A stretch of DNA of 64,000 nt from Colwellia sp. PAMC 20917. GTDB taxonomy: Bacteria > Pseudomonadota > Gammaproteobacteria > Enterobacterales > Alteromonadaceae. The stretch spans positions 4,588,001 through 4,652,000 of the forward strand of contig NZ_CP014944.1 in the NCBI RefSeq assembly GCF_001767295.1. The letters run 5' to 3'. A model generated the notes under the pieces. It was not told where the DNA came from. It worked only from the letters and a program-made list of their open reading frames with translations, and did not search any database. Shown piece after piece: positions 53,373 to 61,683 of the stretch. Made by a program: the position numbers and the translations under genes. The stretch's first letter is position 1. Every line of letters starts with the position of its first letter.

Positions 53373-55313
53373 TCAAAGGACAAGGCCTTTCATTACCTCA
53401 CGCAACTTATCGATGCTGTAAGGCTTACTAACAATACCTGCAACACGGTCACGCCCTAACTTCGTACTGATTTCAGTATCACCAAAACCACTCGAGACAA
53501 CGATAGGGAGTTCTGGCTTAATCTTCTTCAGTTTTTCGAACAACTCATAACCATCCATCACTGGCATCCCCATGTCAGTAAAAACAAGGTTTATTTCTGT
53601 TGCGTTATTTTTGTACATTTTCAATGCTTCCTTGCCGTTCACTGCCTCCAGAATAGTGTAACCTAGTATTTCAAGAAATTCTTTTGCAAGAGGGCGTATA
53701 TTCTCATCATCCTCTACTAAAAGTAATGTGCCGCTTCCCTTCCATGATACTGAATGTACAGAAGATCTTTCTTTGTCGCTCTCATTGTGTTCATTTGATA
53801 GGGCAGGCAGGTATATTTTGAAGGTTGTGCCTTGTCCCAACTGGCTGAACAGTTGTAAAGCGCCAGCATGTGATTTTATGATCCCAAGAACTGCTGACAT
53901 TCCAAGTCCACGTCCTGTAAATTTAGTTGTGTAGAATGGTTCAAATACTTTCTCTTTTGTTTCTTCATCCATACCACCGCCATTATCTGTTACTTCCAGA
54001 CAAAGATATTCACCTGTGGGAATTAACTGGTCGTGGTAATCTTTAACAGTTTCCCCCTCTATAACTCTATACATAGAGAGCAGTACATCGACTTTACCTT
54101 GCTCTGTGCCGATAGCTTCTGATGCGTTTATTATCAGGTTCATGATTACCTGATAGAGTTGACTGATATCCCCTTTTACCATAGAAATTTCGCTTGAAAC
54201 TTTGGTTTTGATAACTGCATTTGGGGAAATGACTTCTTTGAGCATGCAGATGGCTTCGTCTACCTGTACCACCATATCGACATTAGTTATAGTGAGTGGA
54301 GTATTACCTGCGTATACCATCATCTGGCGACAGAGTCCTGCTCCTCGTTCAGCAGCTGCTGCTATTTTAGGGATATTCCGAGTGGCAGTTTCTACGTTCA
54401 TCTTTATCAGTTCGCAATTACCAATGATGATTCCAAGAATGTTATTGAAGTCGTGGGCTATACCTCCAGACAATACACCTAGGCTCTCCAATCTTTGAGA
54501 ACGTTGAAGTTGGAGTTGATGTTCGAATAAAGCTTTCTTTTTACTTTCAAAAGCAAGTACTTCATTGGCGATGACTAGCTCAGCGGCACGTTTTTCTTTT
54601 TCATTATTTTGAAAGGCAAGTACTTCGTTGGCGATGACTAGCTCAGCGGCACGTTTCTCTTTCTCATTATTTTGAAAGACAAGTTCTTCGTTGGCGATGA
54701 CTAGCTCAGCGGCACGTTTTTCTTTTTCATTATTTTGAAAGGCAAGTACTTCATTGGCGATGACTAGCTCAGCGGCACGTTTTTCTTTTTCATTATTTTG
54801 AAAGACAAGTTCTTCATTGGCGATGACTAGCTCAGCGGCACGTTTTTCTTTTTCATTATTTTGAAAGACAAGTTCTTCGTTGGCAATGACTAGCTCAGCG
54901 GCACGTTTTTCTTTTTCATTATTTTGAAAGACAAGTTCTTCGTTGGCAATGACTAGCTCAGCGGCACGTTTTTCTTTTTCATTATTTTGAAAGGCAAGTT
55001 CTTCATTGGCGATGACTAGCTCAGCGGCACGTTTCTCTTTTTCATTATTTTGAAAGGCAAGTTCTTCGTTGGCAATGACTAGCTCAGCGGCACGTTTTTC
55101 TTTTTCATTATTTTGAAAGGCAAGTTCTTCGCTGGCGATGACTAGCTCAGCGGCACGTTTTTCTTTTTCATTATTTTGAAAGACAAGCTCTGCATTGGCG
55201 ATAACTAGCTCAGCGGCACGTTTTTCTTTCTCATTATTTTGAAAGGCAAGTTCTTCGTTGGCGATGACTAGCTCAGCGGCACGTTTCTCTTTCTCATCAT
55301 TTTTTTGAGTCAC
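53373..55313 (-). CDS. hybrid histidine kinase with 12-repeat coiled-coil N-terminus
   Basis: A soluble 646-residue sensor kinase. Residues 5-256 are twelve copies of a 21-residue unit (for example NNEKEKRAAELVIANEELAFQ without its last residue); three heptads per unit predict one long coiled coil. Then HisKA (phospho-His H287 in GGIAHDFNN), HATPase (NLIINASEAIG, DNGGGMDEE, GRGLGMSAV) and a C-terminal receiver (LLLVEDDE, phospho-Asp in VFTDMGMPVMDG). There is no PAS, GAF or membrane domain: the repeat is the only input region. The start is GTG at 55313, which lies inside a row of direct repeats, with no clear ribosome site. No response-regulator gene is adjacent. Confidence 0.9.
   Translation of the reverse strand: MTQKNDEKEKRAAELVIANEELAFQNNEKEKRAAELVIANAELVFQNNEKEKRAAELVIASEELAFQNNEKEKRAAELVIANEELAFQNNEKEKRAAELVIANEELAFQNNEKEKRAAELVIANEELVFQNNEKEKRAAELVIANEELVFQNNEKEKRAAELVIANEELVFQNNEKEKRAAELVIANEVLAFQNNEKEKRAAELVIANEELVFQNNEKEKRAAELVIANEVLAFQNNEKEKRAAELVIANEVLAFESKKKALFEHQLQLQRSQRLESLGVLSGGIAHDFNNILGIIIGNCELIKMNVETATRNIPKIAAAAERGAGLCRQMMVYAGNTPLTITNVDMVVQVDEAICMLKEVISPNAVIKTKVSSEISMVKGDISQLYQVIMNLIINASEAIGTEQGKVDVLLSMYRVIEGETVKDYHDQLIPTGEYLCLEVTDNGGGMDEETKEKVFEPFYTTKFTGRGLGMSAVLGIIKSHAGALQLFSQLGQGTTFKIYLPALSNEHNESDKERSSVHSVSWKGSGTLLLVEDDENIRPLAKEFLEILGYTILEAVNGKEALKMYKNNATEINLVFTDMGMPVMDGYELFEKLKKIKPELPIVVSSGFGDTEISTKLGRDRVAGIVSKPYSIDKLREVMKGLVL
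54546..55301 (-). repeat. twelve 63-bp tandem repeats (coding)
   Basis: Twelve tandem 63-bp units inside the hybrid kinase gene. They differ from each other at only a few bases, which indicates recent expansion by recombination or slippage. Each encodes one 21-residue coiled-coil unit, so gain or loss keeps the frame and changes coiled-coil length by three heptads. Confidence 0.97.
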
Positions 55314-55381
55314 TTTATATCAGTCACTTTATATTAGTCTCTTTAGTCACTTTAGTCACTTTATATTAGTCACTTTATATT
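55308..55381 (-). repeat. 14-bp direct repeats in kinase leader
   Basis: AGTCACTTTATAT(T/C) occurs at 55308-55321, 55322-55335, 55354-55367 and 55368-55381, with two shortened 9-bp copies (AGTCTCTTT and AGTCACTTT) between. The first copy holds the GTG start of the kinase. Changes in copy number would alter the 5' leader, not the protein. Confidence 0.9.
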
Positions 55382-55429
55382 AGCTATTTAAAGCTATTGT
55401 TTAGTTTTAAATAGCTAATATAAAGTGAC
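55369..55429. repeat. perfect 24-bp inverted repeat upstream of hybrid kinase
   Basis: The arms 55369-55392 (starting GTCACTTTATATTAGC) and 55406-55429 (ending AATATAAAGTGAC) are perfect complements around a 13-base loop. The left arm overlaps the direct-repeat row. It could form a hairpin in the kinase leader, or be a mobile repeat end. Confidence 0.9.
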
Positions 55430-56095
55430 GATATTAAACGTTCATAGTAATTCTTAATATCAATAAGAGAAAGGGCTAAGTCCTTGTGCTTTATTGTGAC
55501 CACAATGAGAAGTCAAATCTTCACAGAAAATGAAATATAATATATTTGACATACAAATAAAGGGTTATTAACCAGTAAAAAAATACAGTTATGACCGTTT
55601 TGTTTCCATAACTCACATTGCATGCTAAGCGACTCATGGACAAAAGTCATCATCAAAAAAACTTGGGCTTTTATTTGTGGGGTGCGCCCATTATCGGGAC
55701 GATGTAAGCTAGTGTGGTTATTTCGCCATATTTGCTCTAGATGAATATAGATAAAAAATTTCAGTGTAAATCCTTAAATGCTAAGATCAGCAAAGTGCAT
55801 ATCAATGTCATTAACCTAAGGATTTAACACATATGTTTATAATTGATTGGGTACTTATTTGTCTTATTTCTCTGGTCTTATCGAAAAAACTACGATCAGG
55901 TCGAATAACAGGTACAATTCTTTGACATTTTATATAACTCAAGTTCACCAAGTCTAATAATGAAGCTGACAACATTATCCTTTAGCTGATTTATCGCGTA
56001 GGTGAAATTGATTTTATATTCATAGAGCCTATTGTTTTAGGCTTTTGTATTTGTAACTATAATAAATTTTTTCTAAATTAGGAATTAACACTATT
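55430..56095. other. intergenic region
   Basis: About 670 bases between the inverted repeat and the LOV-like gene. It contains a possible 30-residue hydrophobic peptide (55833-55925) and otherwise AT-rich DNA. No other feature seen. Confidence 0.5.
55833..55925 (+). CDS. possible 30-residue hydrophobic peptide
   Basis: ATG at 55833 after AAGGA (55818-55822, spacing about ten). It encodes a 30-residue peptide with one hydrophobic helix (IIDWVLICLISLVL) and a basic end (SKKLRSGR). It could be a true small membrane protein, the truncated start of a transporter, or chance. Confidence 0.22.
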   Translation: MFIIDWVLICLISLVLSKKLRSGRITGTIL

Positions 56096-56704
56096 GTGAT
56101 TAAGAGTCTGATATATATTGGTGATTATTTCCCATATTGCCTGACAATTGTAAATGTAAGCGATAAAACTAATCGTTCTTGTATTTATGCAAATAAAATA
56201 TTTCAAGAGAACACGGGTTACACCGCTGGTGAAAGCATAGGTCGAAACCTTTCGTATTTACAAGGAGAGCTGACATCCCAAGATACAACCGAATTTATGA
56301 GAGGCTGTTTTAACCAAAATGTCGCTTGTGTCCAAGATATTATTAATTACAAAAAAGATGGTTCTCCCTTTCTTAATCGTCTTTTAATGCTTCCTATAAA
56401 CGATCATTCCACTGGCGATTTATATTATATAGGCATCCAGAATGACGTGACAAAAAAAAAGGGACTTAACTATAATAACAAATCTTTAAGAATTGTTAAT
56501 AACGGCGAAATTCGTCATGTTGTGAATAACCCTCTCCAGATTATTTTAGGGAATTTTGAAATTGCGTTAATGAAATCAACTTCATCAGCAGAAATTGATT
56601 TAGTCGCTAAGAGGCTTTCTTCAACATTTAATAGAATCAATGAGTTTGCATTAAATATTGAAAGTTTATCAGACTTTGCTGATTTCGATGCTAAGTTGTA
56701 TTAG
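56096..56704 (+). CDS. LOV-like PAS protein lacking photoactive Cys, with phosphoacceptor-like helix
   Basis: A 202-residue soluble protein. The PAS/LOV core (about 15-120) shows the flavin-binding pattern: ANKIFQENTGYTAGESIGRN, then LSYLQG where the canonical motif is NCRFLQG. The adduct-forming Cys is Leu at 52. The other flavin contacts are kept: N51, N84 and N94 (INYKKDGSPFLN) and Q115 (YIGIQNDVT). After a linker, IRHVVNNPLQIILGNFEIAL (H141) resembles a histidine-kinase dimerisation helix, but no ATPase domain follows. It may bind flavin or another ligand and pass a signal to a kinase. The GTG start has AGGA 12 bases upstream. It lies beside the three-PAS kinase. Confidence 0.83.
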   Translation: MIKSLIYIGDYFPYCLTIVNVSDKTNRSCIYANKIFQENTGYTAGESIGRNLSYLQGELTSQDTTEFMRGCFNQNVACVQDIINYKKDGSPFLNRLLMLPINDHSTGDLYYIGIQNDVTKKKGLNYNNKSLRIVNNGEIRHVVNNPLQIILGNFEIALMKSTSSAEIDLVAKRLSSTFNRINEFALNIESLSDFADFDAKLY

Positions 56705-56865
56705 TTAAACTCTTGGCACAATAGACTGAAAAACGCCACCACGGTATTGAGCGATCGGCATCATGGTATTACACAATTAGTATTTAAAGTAATTTAGGCG
56801 AAAATAGCCTTGAAAAACACTAATAAATATTTTGATAAAAATCAACTTGAGAGCCCTCAATTAAA

Positions 56866-58689
56866 ATGAATGATATTTATATTAAAAGTAGTTATGAAAA
56901 ACTTTTTGATATGTCTTTAGATATGCTAAGTATTGCTAATACCGAGGGATACTTCGTAGAAGTAAACCCATCGTTTCATCGTGTTTTAGGTTATTCAACA
57001 GAGTATTTACTATCAATACCATTTTTAAACTTGGTTCATCCTGATGATGTAACAAAAACACTGGAACTATTTTCAAATTTAAAAATGGGACAAACGGTTT
57101 TTGAATTTGAAAATCGTTATAAACATATTGAAGGTCATTATATCGACTTTAGCTGGACTGCATCTGTTGATACGAATAAAGGTTTAATTTATGCCGTAGC
57201 TCGAGACATTACCGAACGAGTAAAGTTAAAAAGTCGCCTAAAACAAATAGAATCCGCATTGTATGAAAAAGCAATCATAGGTATTACCGATGCAAAGGGT
57301 ATTATCGTAGATGTTAATGATAATTTTTGCGAGATTTCTGGCTATTCAAAAAGTGAACTTATTGGTAAAACGCATAAGATAATTAACTCAGGACATCATT
57401 CATCTGATTTCTTTGACAACATGTGGGCTACTATTGCTAAAGGAAAGGTTTGGTCTGGGACTATCAAAAATATAACGAAAAAGGGCACGTTTTATTATGT
57501 TTACAGTATTATTACCCCTGTTTTTGATAATGAAAACCGCATCACTAATTATTTGGCTATACGACATGATGTTACTGACTCAATCAATAATGCGCATGAA
57601 TTATCGAAAACACTGAAAATACTGAGTGAAACAAGTGCAATAGCCAAGGTGGGAGGTTGGGAATTAAATGTTAAAAGTGGTGAATTAACATGGACAGATG
57701 AAACCTTTGCTATTCTCGAAGTAGATAATAAAAAAGATAAATGTCCTATTTTGCCTGAAGGTTTACAATTATTTGTACCTGAACATCAACCGATAATAGA
57801 AAATGCAGTTAATCGAGCGATTGAATACGGTGAACCATATAACTTAGAGCTTAAAGGTTTAACCGCTAAAGGTAATATTAAATGGGTGTCTACTAATGGC
57901 AAACCTAATTATGAAAATGGAGAAGTAGTTACAATATCAGGAACGATACAAGACATTCATCTAAGAAAAACTACTGAATTATTATACGATCAAGAAAGAC
58001 AAAAAAGCATTCAATCTTCCAAATTAGCCTCTTTGGGGGAGTTAGCAGCAAGTGTCGCTCATGAGATAAATAATCCGTTGGGTATTATTTCTACTTACAC
58101 TGAGGCGTTAATAAACCTTCCCTATCAGAAAGAAAAAACTGACAAAAAACTTAGCGTCATTCAAAAGTCAACTGAACGTATTAGCCACATAGTAAAAAGT
58201 TTGAAGAAATTTTCTAGTACAGATGATGTAAATACAAAAGTGGCACTAAAACTATCCACTATTGTCACCGAGGCTATTATTTTAATAGCACCGAAACTTA
58301 AAAGAGAAAATATAAATATCATTTACGAGCTAAACGATCGACACTTAATTTACGCTAATGAAATAGAAATAGAACAAGTGATCATAAATTTAATGTCTAA
58401 CGCTATCTATGCCATTAAGGATCTTAAAGAAAAATGGATTGAAATAAATACACGGGATATTGATAATGCGGTAGAACTATCTGTTAAAGATTCAGGCAAA
58501 GGACTGCCAAAAGATATACAAACTAAAATGTTTGAACCATTTTATACTTCTAAATCTTTAGGGGATGGAACAGGGCTAGGTTTATCAATAACGAAAGGTA
58601 TTTTAGATGATCACAATGCATCAATTTGGCTAGACTTAAACTCACCCAATACTTGTTTTATTATTAAATTTTTAAAATTTGAAGAGTAG
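56866..58689 (+). CDS. PAS-PAS-PAS sensor histidine kinase
   Basis: A soluble 607-residue kinase. Three PAS domains (about 10-120, 135-245 and 265-370; the second has GYSKSELIGKTHKIINSGHHS, the type seen in redox/flavin PAS), then HisKA (SLGELAASVAHEINNPLG, phospho-His) and HATPase (LMSNAIYAI, DSGKGLP, GTGLGLSITKG). There is no transmembrane segment. The paired response regulator starts five bases after its stop. Its second PAS shares the IGKTHKIINSG motif with the kinase at 61684. Input is unknown. Confidence 0.94.
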   Translation: MNDIYIKSSYEKLFDMSLDMLSIANTEGYFVEVNPSFHRVLGYSTEYLLSIPFLNLVHPDDVTKTLELFSNLKMGQTVFEFENRYKHIEGHYIDFSWTASVDTNKGLIYAVARDITERVKLKSRLKQIESALYEKAIIGITDAKGIIVDVNDNFCEISGYSKSELIGKTHKIINSGHHSSDFFDNMWATIAKGKVWSGTIKNITKKGTFYYVYSIITPVFDNENRITNYLAIRHDVTDSINNAHELSKTLKILSETSAIAKVGGWELNVKSGELTWTDETFAILEVDNKKDKCPILPEGLQLFVPEHQPIIENAVNRAIEYGEPYNLELKGLTAKGNIKWVSTNGKPNYENGEVVTISGTIQDIHLRKTTELLYDQERQKSIQSSKLASLGELAASVAHEINNPLGIISTYTEALINLPYQKEKTDKKLSVIQKSTERISHIVKSLKKFSSTDDVNTKVALKLSTIVTEAIILIAPKLKRENINIIYELNDRHLIYANEIEIEQVIINLMSNAIYAIKDLKEKWIEINTRDIDNAVELSVKDSGKGLPKDIQTKMFEPFYTSKSLGDGTGLGLSITKGILDDHNASIWLDLNSPNTCFIIKFLKFEE

Positions 58690-58693
58690 TACC

Positions 58694-59035
58694 ATGAAAA
58701 AATTAGTTTACTTTCTTGATGATGAAATTTTCTTAGGTGAAATATTTCAAGAATATTTTGAAACAGAAAATATTGACATTGGGGTCTTTAATCACCCTAA
58801 AGAAGCAATTGAGGCGTGTATTTCAAATCCACCTGATATTATGCTTATAGATTATCGTTTACCTGAAATGACAGGATTAGAAGTTGCTCAATTCATTGAC
58901 GATAAAATTATTAAGATTTTGATGACGGGGGATTTTGTAGTTCCGGTAAATGATTTATTTAAGCTTACGATTAATAAACCTTATAAATTAGAAGATTTAA
59001 AGTCAATTATTTTAGGTGAAGACATATATAATTAG
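58694..59035 (+). CDS. single-domain response regulator (CheY-like)
   Basis: A 113-residue receiver with no output domain: YFLDDE acidic pocket, phospho-Asp in MLIDYRLPEMTG, conserved Thr in LMTGDF, and Lys in INKPYK. It starts five bases after the three-PAS kinase stop, so the two form a pair. It may relay phosphate to another protein in this cluster. Confidence 0.93.
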   Translation: MKKLVYFLDDEIFLGEIFQEYFETENIDIGVFNHPKEAIEACISNPPDIMLIDYRLPEMTGLEVAQFIDDKIIKILMTGDFVVPVNDLFKLTINKPYKLEDLKSIILGEDIYN

Positions 59036-59182
59036 GATATAACAATCACTAGGCATTTTTTTTTGGCGCGTTTGATATCTATCATCAGCGCCTTTATCTT
59101 TCAGGCTTTTTTCTATCTGGTAGATCCTTGTATCATGCTCAACACTCTATCAGCCTTGCCTTTTTCCCTTTACCTTTACTTA

Positions 59183-59780
59183 CGCTTTAATAAGCTTTCT
59201 TGACGATAAAGCGGTAATACATATTGGTATTTACTGGGGATAATTTTGCTTAACAAGGTAGATGTCGAAAACGTTATAGGTATTGGACTTAATGGTACTG
59301 GCGCTAATTGATGCTTTGTTGATGTACCTTGTTTTCCACACCCGCGGCAACTCTATTTCAATTACATATGCTGTATCACTTTTATTCGTGTTGGAATAAA
59401 CTCAATATTTTTACTACGATCATCACCCATGTGTCTATTGCAGCTATAGCATACGCAGGTTTACGCTCAATATTATTAGCGATAACTTCACGAGGTAAAT
59501 AGCTCGGTAATTTTTTACTGACGGGCTTTTTCTTCGCGATGACAGGGGCGAATTCAGATACTTCCTCAGTAACGTCAAGATCAGTTTCCACTTCAGTAAA
59601 TAAATCCCCTTGTGCAGGATGTCCATCACAGCTTACGCCAAAACTCTGCTGTTTAGCATGACGAAACTGCTCTATTAAATGCTATTTTTTACGGTGAGAT
59701 TTTTAACGAGCGACTGGATGGAAAGCACCATTGCTTGTAGTGATTCGGGGCGGCTGGTCCAATTTCTTTTAAAGTAAATG
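59183..59780 (-). pseudogene. IS66-family transposase remnant
   Basis: On the minus strand the reading frames, broken by stops and frameshifts, show IS66 TnpC blocks in the right order: SLQAMVLSIQSLVKNLTVKN (first), EQFRHAKQQSFGVSCDGHPA then QGDLF, KKLPSYLPREVI, IEFIPTRIKVIQH, and PIPITFSTSTLLSK followed by KYQYVLPLYRQESLL. Only the first 40 percent or so of the protein is present. It is a decayed, dead element. Confidence 0.8.
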
Positions 59781-59785
59781 AATGT

Positions 59786-59838
59786 CAAAACAAACAAAAC
59801 AAACAAAGCAAACAAAACAGACAAAACGAACAAAGTTG
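59786..59838. repeat. 9-bp tandem repeat (CAAAACAAA type)
   Basis: About five and a half units of CAAAACAAA with single-base changes. It lies at the edge of the IS66 remnant, about 120 bases upstream of the HTH-receiver start, so it could have arisen with the element or affect the promoter. Confidence 0.75.
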
Positions 59839-59955
59839 TACATTCATGGTTTGTGTGTATAATATCCAATACTATATACGTTACTATTATTAATAACTTT
59901 AACTCTATTATCTTTTGCAAATGTAAGTAACGTTTACTTCAAGAAGAGAAAATTT

Positions 59956-60522
59956 TTGAAAAAACATCTGAGTTCGTCTGAAGTCGCAGAATTATTAATG
60001 GTGACACCTACAACGGTTAGACGTTGGTGTAATAGTGGGAAATTGAACTCCTTGCAATCACCGGGAGGGCATCGTCGTTTTTTAAATGCGGATATTGATA
60101 CGTTTGCTTCAGAGCAAGGAATATCACTAGCAAGAAGTATAATTGCTAAACGAAAAATACTTATAGTAGATGATGATGTAGCTGTAGCTGAACTTCTTCA
60201 AGAAATTATTATTGATTCAAGTGATGCTGATGTTTGCACTGTCAATAGTGGTTTTGAAGCCGGTTTAAAAGTGAAAAGTTTTATGCCAGATACTATTATA
60301 ACTGACATCATGATGCCAGGCATGGACGGAATAGACGTATGTAAAATGTTGAAAAAAGATCCTTCCACTCGAAATATACTGATTATTGGTATAACTGGTT
60401 TTTATAGCGAAGAAAATGTATATAAATTATTAGATGCTGGTGCCGAAACCTGTTTGAAAAAGCCGATAAATATCCCCGAACTATTATCCACCTTGGGTTT
60501 ACAGTTAAGAGAAGATAAATAA
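59956..60522 (+). CDS. HTH (excisionase/MerR-like) plus receiver fusion regulator
   Basis: A 188-residue protein with the DNA-binding part first. Residues about 5-50 form an excisionase/BldC-type winged helix (SSEVAELLMVTPTTVRRW, then SPGGHRRF). A receiver follows from 66 (KILIVDDD, phospho-Asp D117 in ITDIMMPGMDG, Lys in LKKPINIPE). Most response regulators have the reverse order, so it is unusual. The start is TTG at 59956, with AAGAGAA upstream. Its stop overlaps the ATG of the HD-GYP regulator by one base, so the two are coupled. Confidence 0.9.
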   Translation: MKKHLSSSEVAELLMVTPTTVRRWCNSGKLNSLQSPGGHRRFLNADIDTFASEQGISLARSIIAKRKILIVDDDVAVAELLQEIIIDSSDADVCTVNSGFEAGLKVKSFMPDTIITDIMMPGMDGIDVCKMLKKDPSTRNILIIGITGFYSEENVYKLLDAGAETCLKKPINIPELLSTLGLQLREDK

Positions 60523-61604
60523 TGAATATTGCTTTAGATAAAAAAATTATGATTGCTTCCAAAGAAATCCCAAAAATACTAATCGTTGATGATGAGGCGA
60601 TGCATCGCAGGTTGGAAGTAGAAATACTCGGTGACGAGTACTCTGTATTTGAAGCAAAAAATGGCGAAGAAGCTATTGAGTTGGTACAAACGATCAACTT
60701 TGACGTTATTTTACTGGACAAAAAAATGCCAGGAATGAGTGGCGATCAAGTTTGCCATTATATTAGAGAAACTCTTGACCAAAAATTAGTCCCTATCATC
60801 ATGGTTACAGCGAGTAGCTCTGCATTTGAATTACAAGAAAGTTTAAATTTAGGCGCGACAGACTTCATTAAAAAGCCTTACGATACTACTGAGTATATCG
60901 CTAGAGTTAAGTCCGCAATTGCGCATAAAAAGCTAACTGACAATTTAGATTCAGCTGAGTCAGTATTATTTGCTTTAGCTCGAATGGTGGAAGCACGAGA
61001 TGAAGGCACTGCAAAGCATTGTAGCAGATTAACTTATTACGCAAAAATCTATGGTGAACACTTAGGTCTTAGTGCTATTCAAAAAGCAGCACTTGATAAG
61101 GCCTGTATATTACATGACATAGGTAAATTAGGCATTCCCGATAGGATCTTACTTAAAAAAGGACCATTAACGGAAGATGAATGGAAAATCATGCATCAAC
61201 ATACCGTAATAGGTGCAAAGCTTTGCTCTGAAATCAATTCGTTAAGTGATGTACTCCCTATCATTTTACATCATCATGAAAAGTGGGATGGCTCTGGCTA
61301 TCCAGAGTCGCTTGTAGGGGAAGATATTCCTCTGTTGGCTAGAATCTTTCAATTACTTGATATTTTCGACGCGCTTAACTCCGAACGACCTTATAAGAAA
61401 AAATTCAGCAAAGATAAAATTTACCAAATTATTAGTGAGGAAAAATCAAAAGGGTGGCGGTGTCCTATTTTGACCGATAATTTCTTAGAATTTCTAAAAA
61501 ATAATGACTATTTATTTGAAGCTGATTTATCTGCTTTGAAAGAAGGTACGGGTGAAAAATTATTTAATAAAATAGCAGAAACGGTTTATCTAATCTGGGA
61601 TTGA
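60522..61604 (+). CDS. RpfG-like response regulator with HD-GYP domain
   Basis: A 360-residue receiver plus c-di-GMP phosphodiesterase. Receiver: ILIVDDE, phospho-Asp D66 in VILLDKKMPGMSG, Lys in IKKPYD. HD-GYP domain from about 145: ILHDIGKLGIPDRILLKKG, HHHEKWDGSGYPESL, LDIFDALNSERPYKKK; all metal and GYP residues are present, so it should be active. It starts within the stop of the HTH-receiver gene. The kinase at 61684 follows after 79 bases and may phosphorylate both. Confidence 0.96.
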   Translation: MNIALDKKIMIASKEIPKILIVDDEAMHRRLEVEILGDEYSVFEAKNGEEAIELVQTINFDVILLDKKMPGMSGDQVCHYIRETLDQKLVPIIMVTASSSAFELQESLNLGATDFIKKPYDTTEYIARVKSAIAHKKLTDNLDSAESVLFALARMVEARDEGTAKHCSRLTYYAKIYGEHLGLSAIQKAALDKACILHDIGKLGIPDRILLKKGPLTEDEWKIMHQHTVIGAKLCSEINSLSDVLPIILHHHEKWDGSGYPESLVGEDIPLLARIFQLLDIFDALNSERPYKKKFSKDKIYQIISEEKSKGWRCPILTDNFLEFLKNNDYLFEADLSALKEGTGEKLFNKIAETVYLIWD

Positions 61605-61683
61605 TTGTCTACTACAGTGCTAACAGACGTAATGGTGATGAGCCATCAAACTTATAAAGACTTTTACTTACAGTAATATTTCT

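Larger units (their letters stand above)
59036..59955. other. 920-bp gap filled by IS66 remnant and short repeats
   Basis: Between the CheY-like gene and the HTH-receiver gene. It holds the IS66 remnant (59183-59780), a 9-bp repeat tract (59786-59838), and the promoter of the next operon. No intact gene. Confidence 0.7.

Noticed and set aside
54546-55301. Regular tandem repeats that might be taken for a CRISPR array
   Set aside because: The units follow each other without spacers and form one open reading frame encoding a coiled coil.
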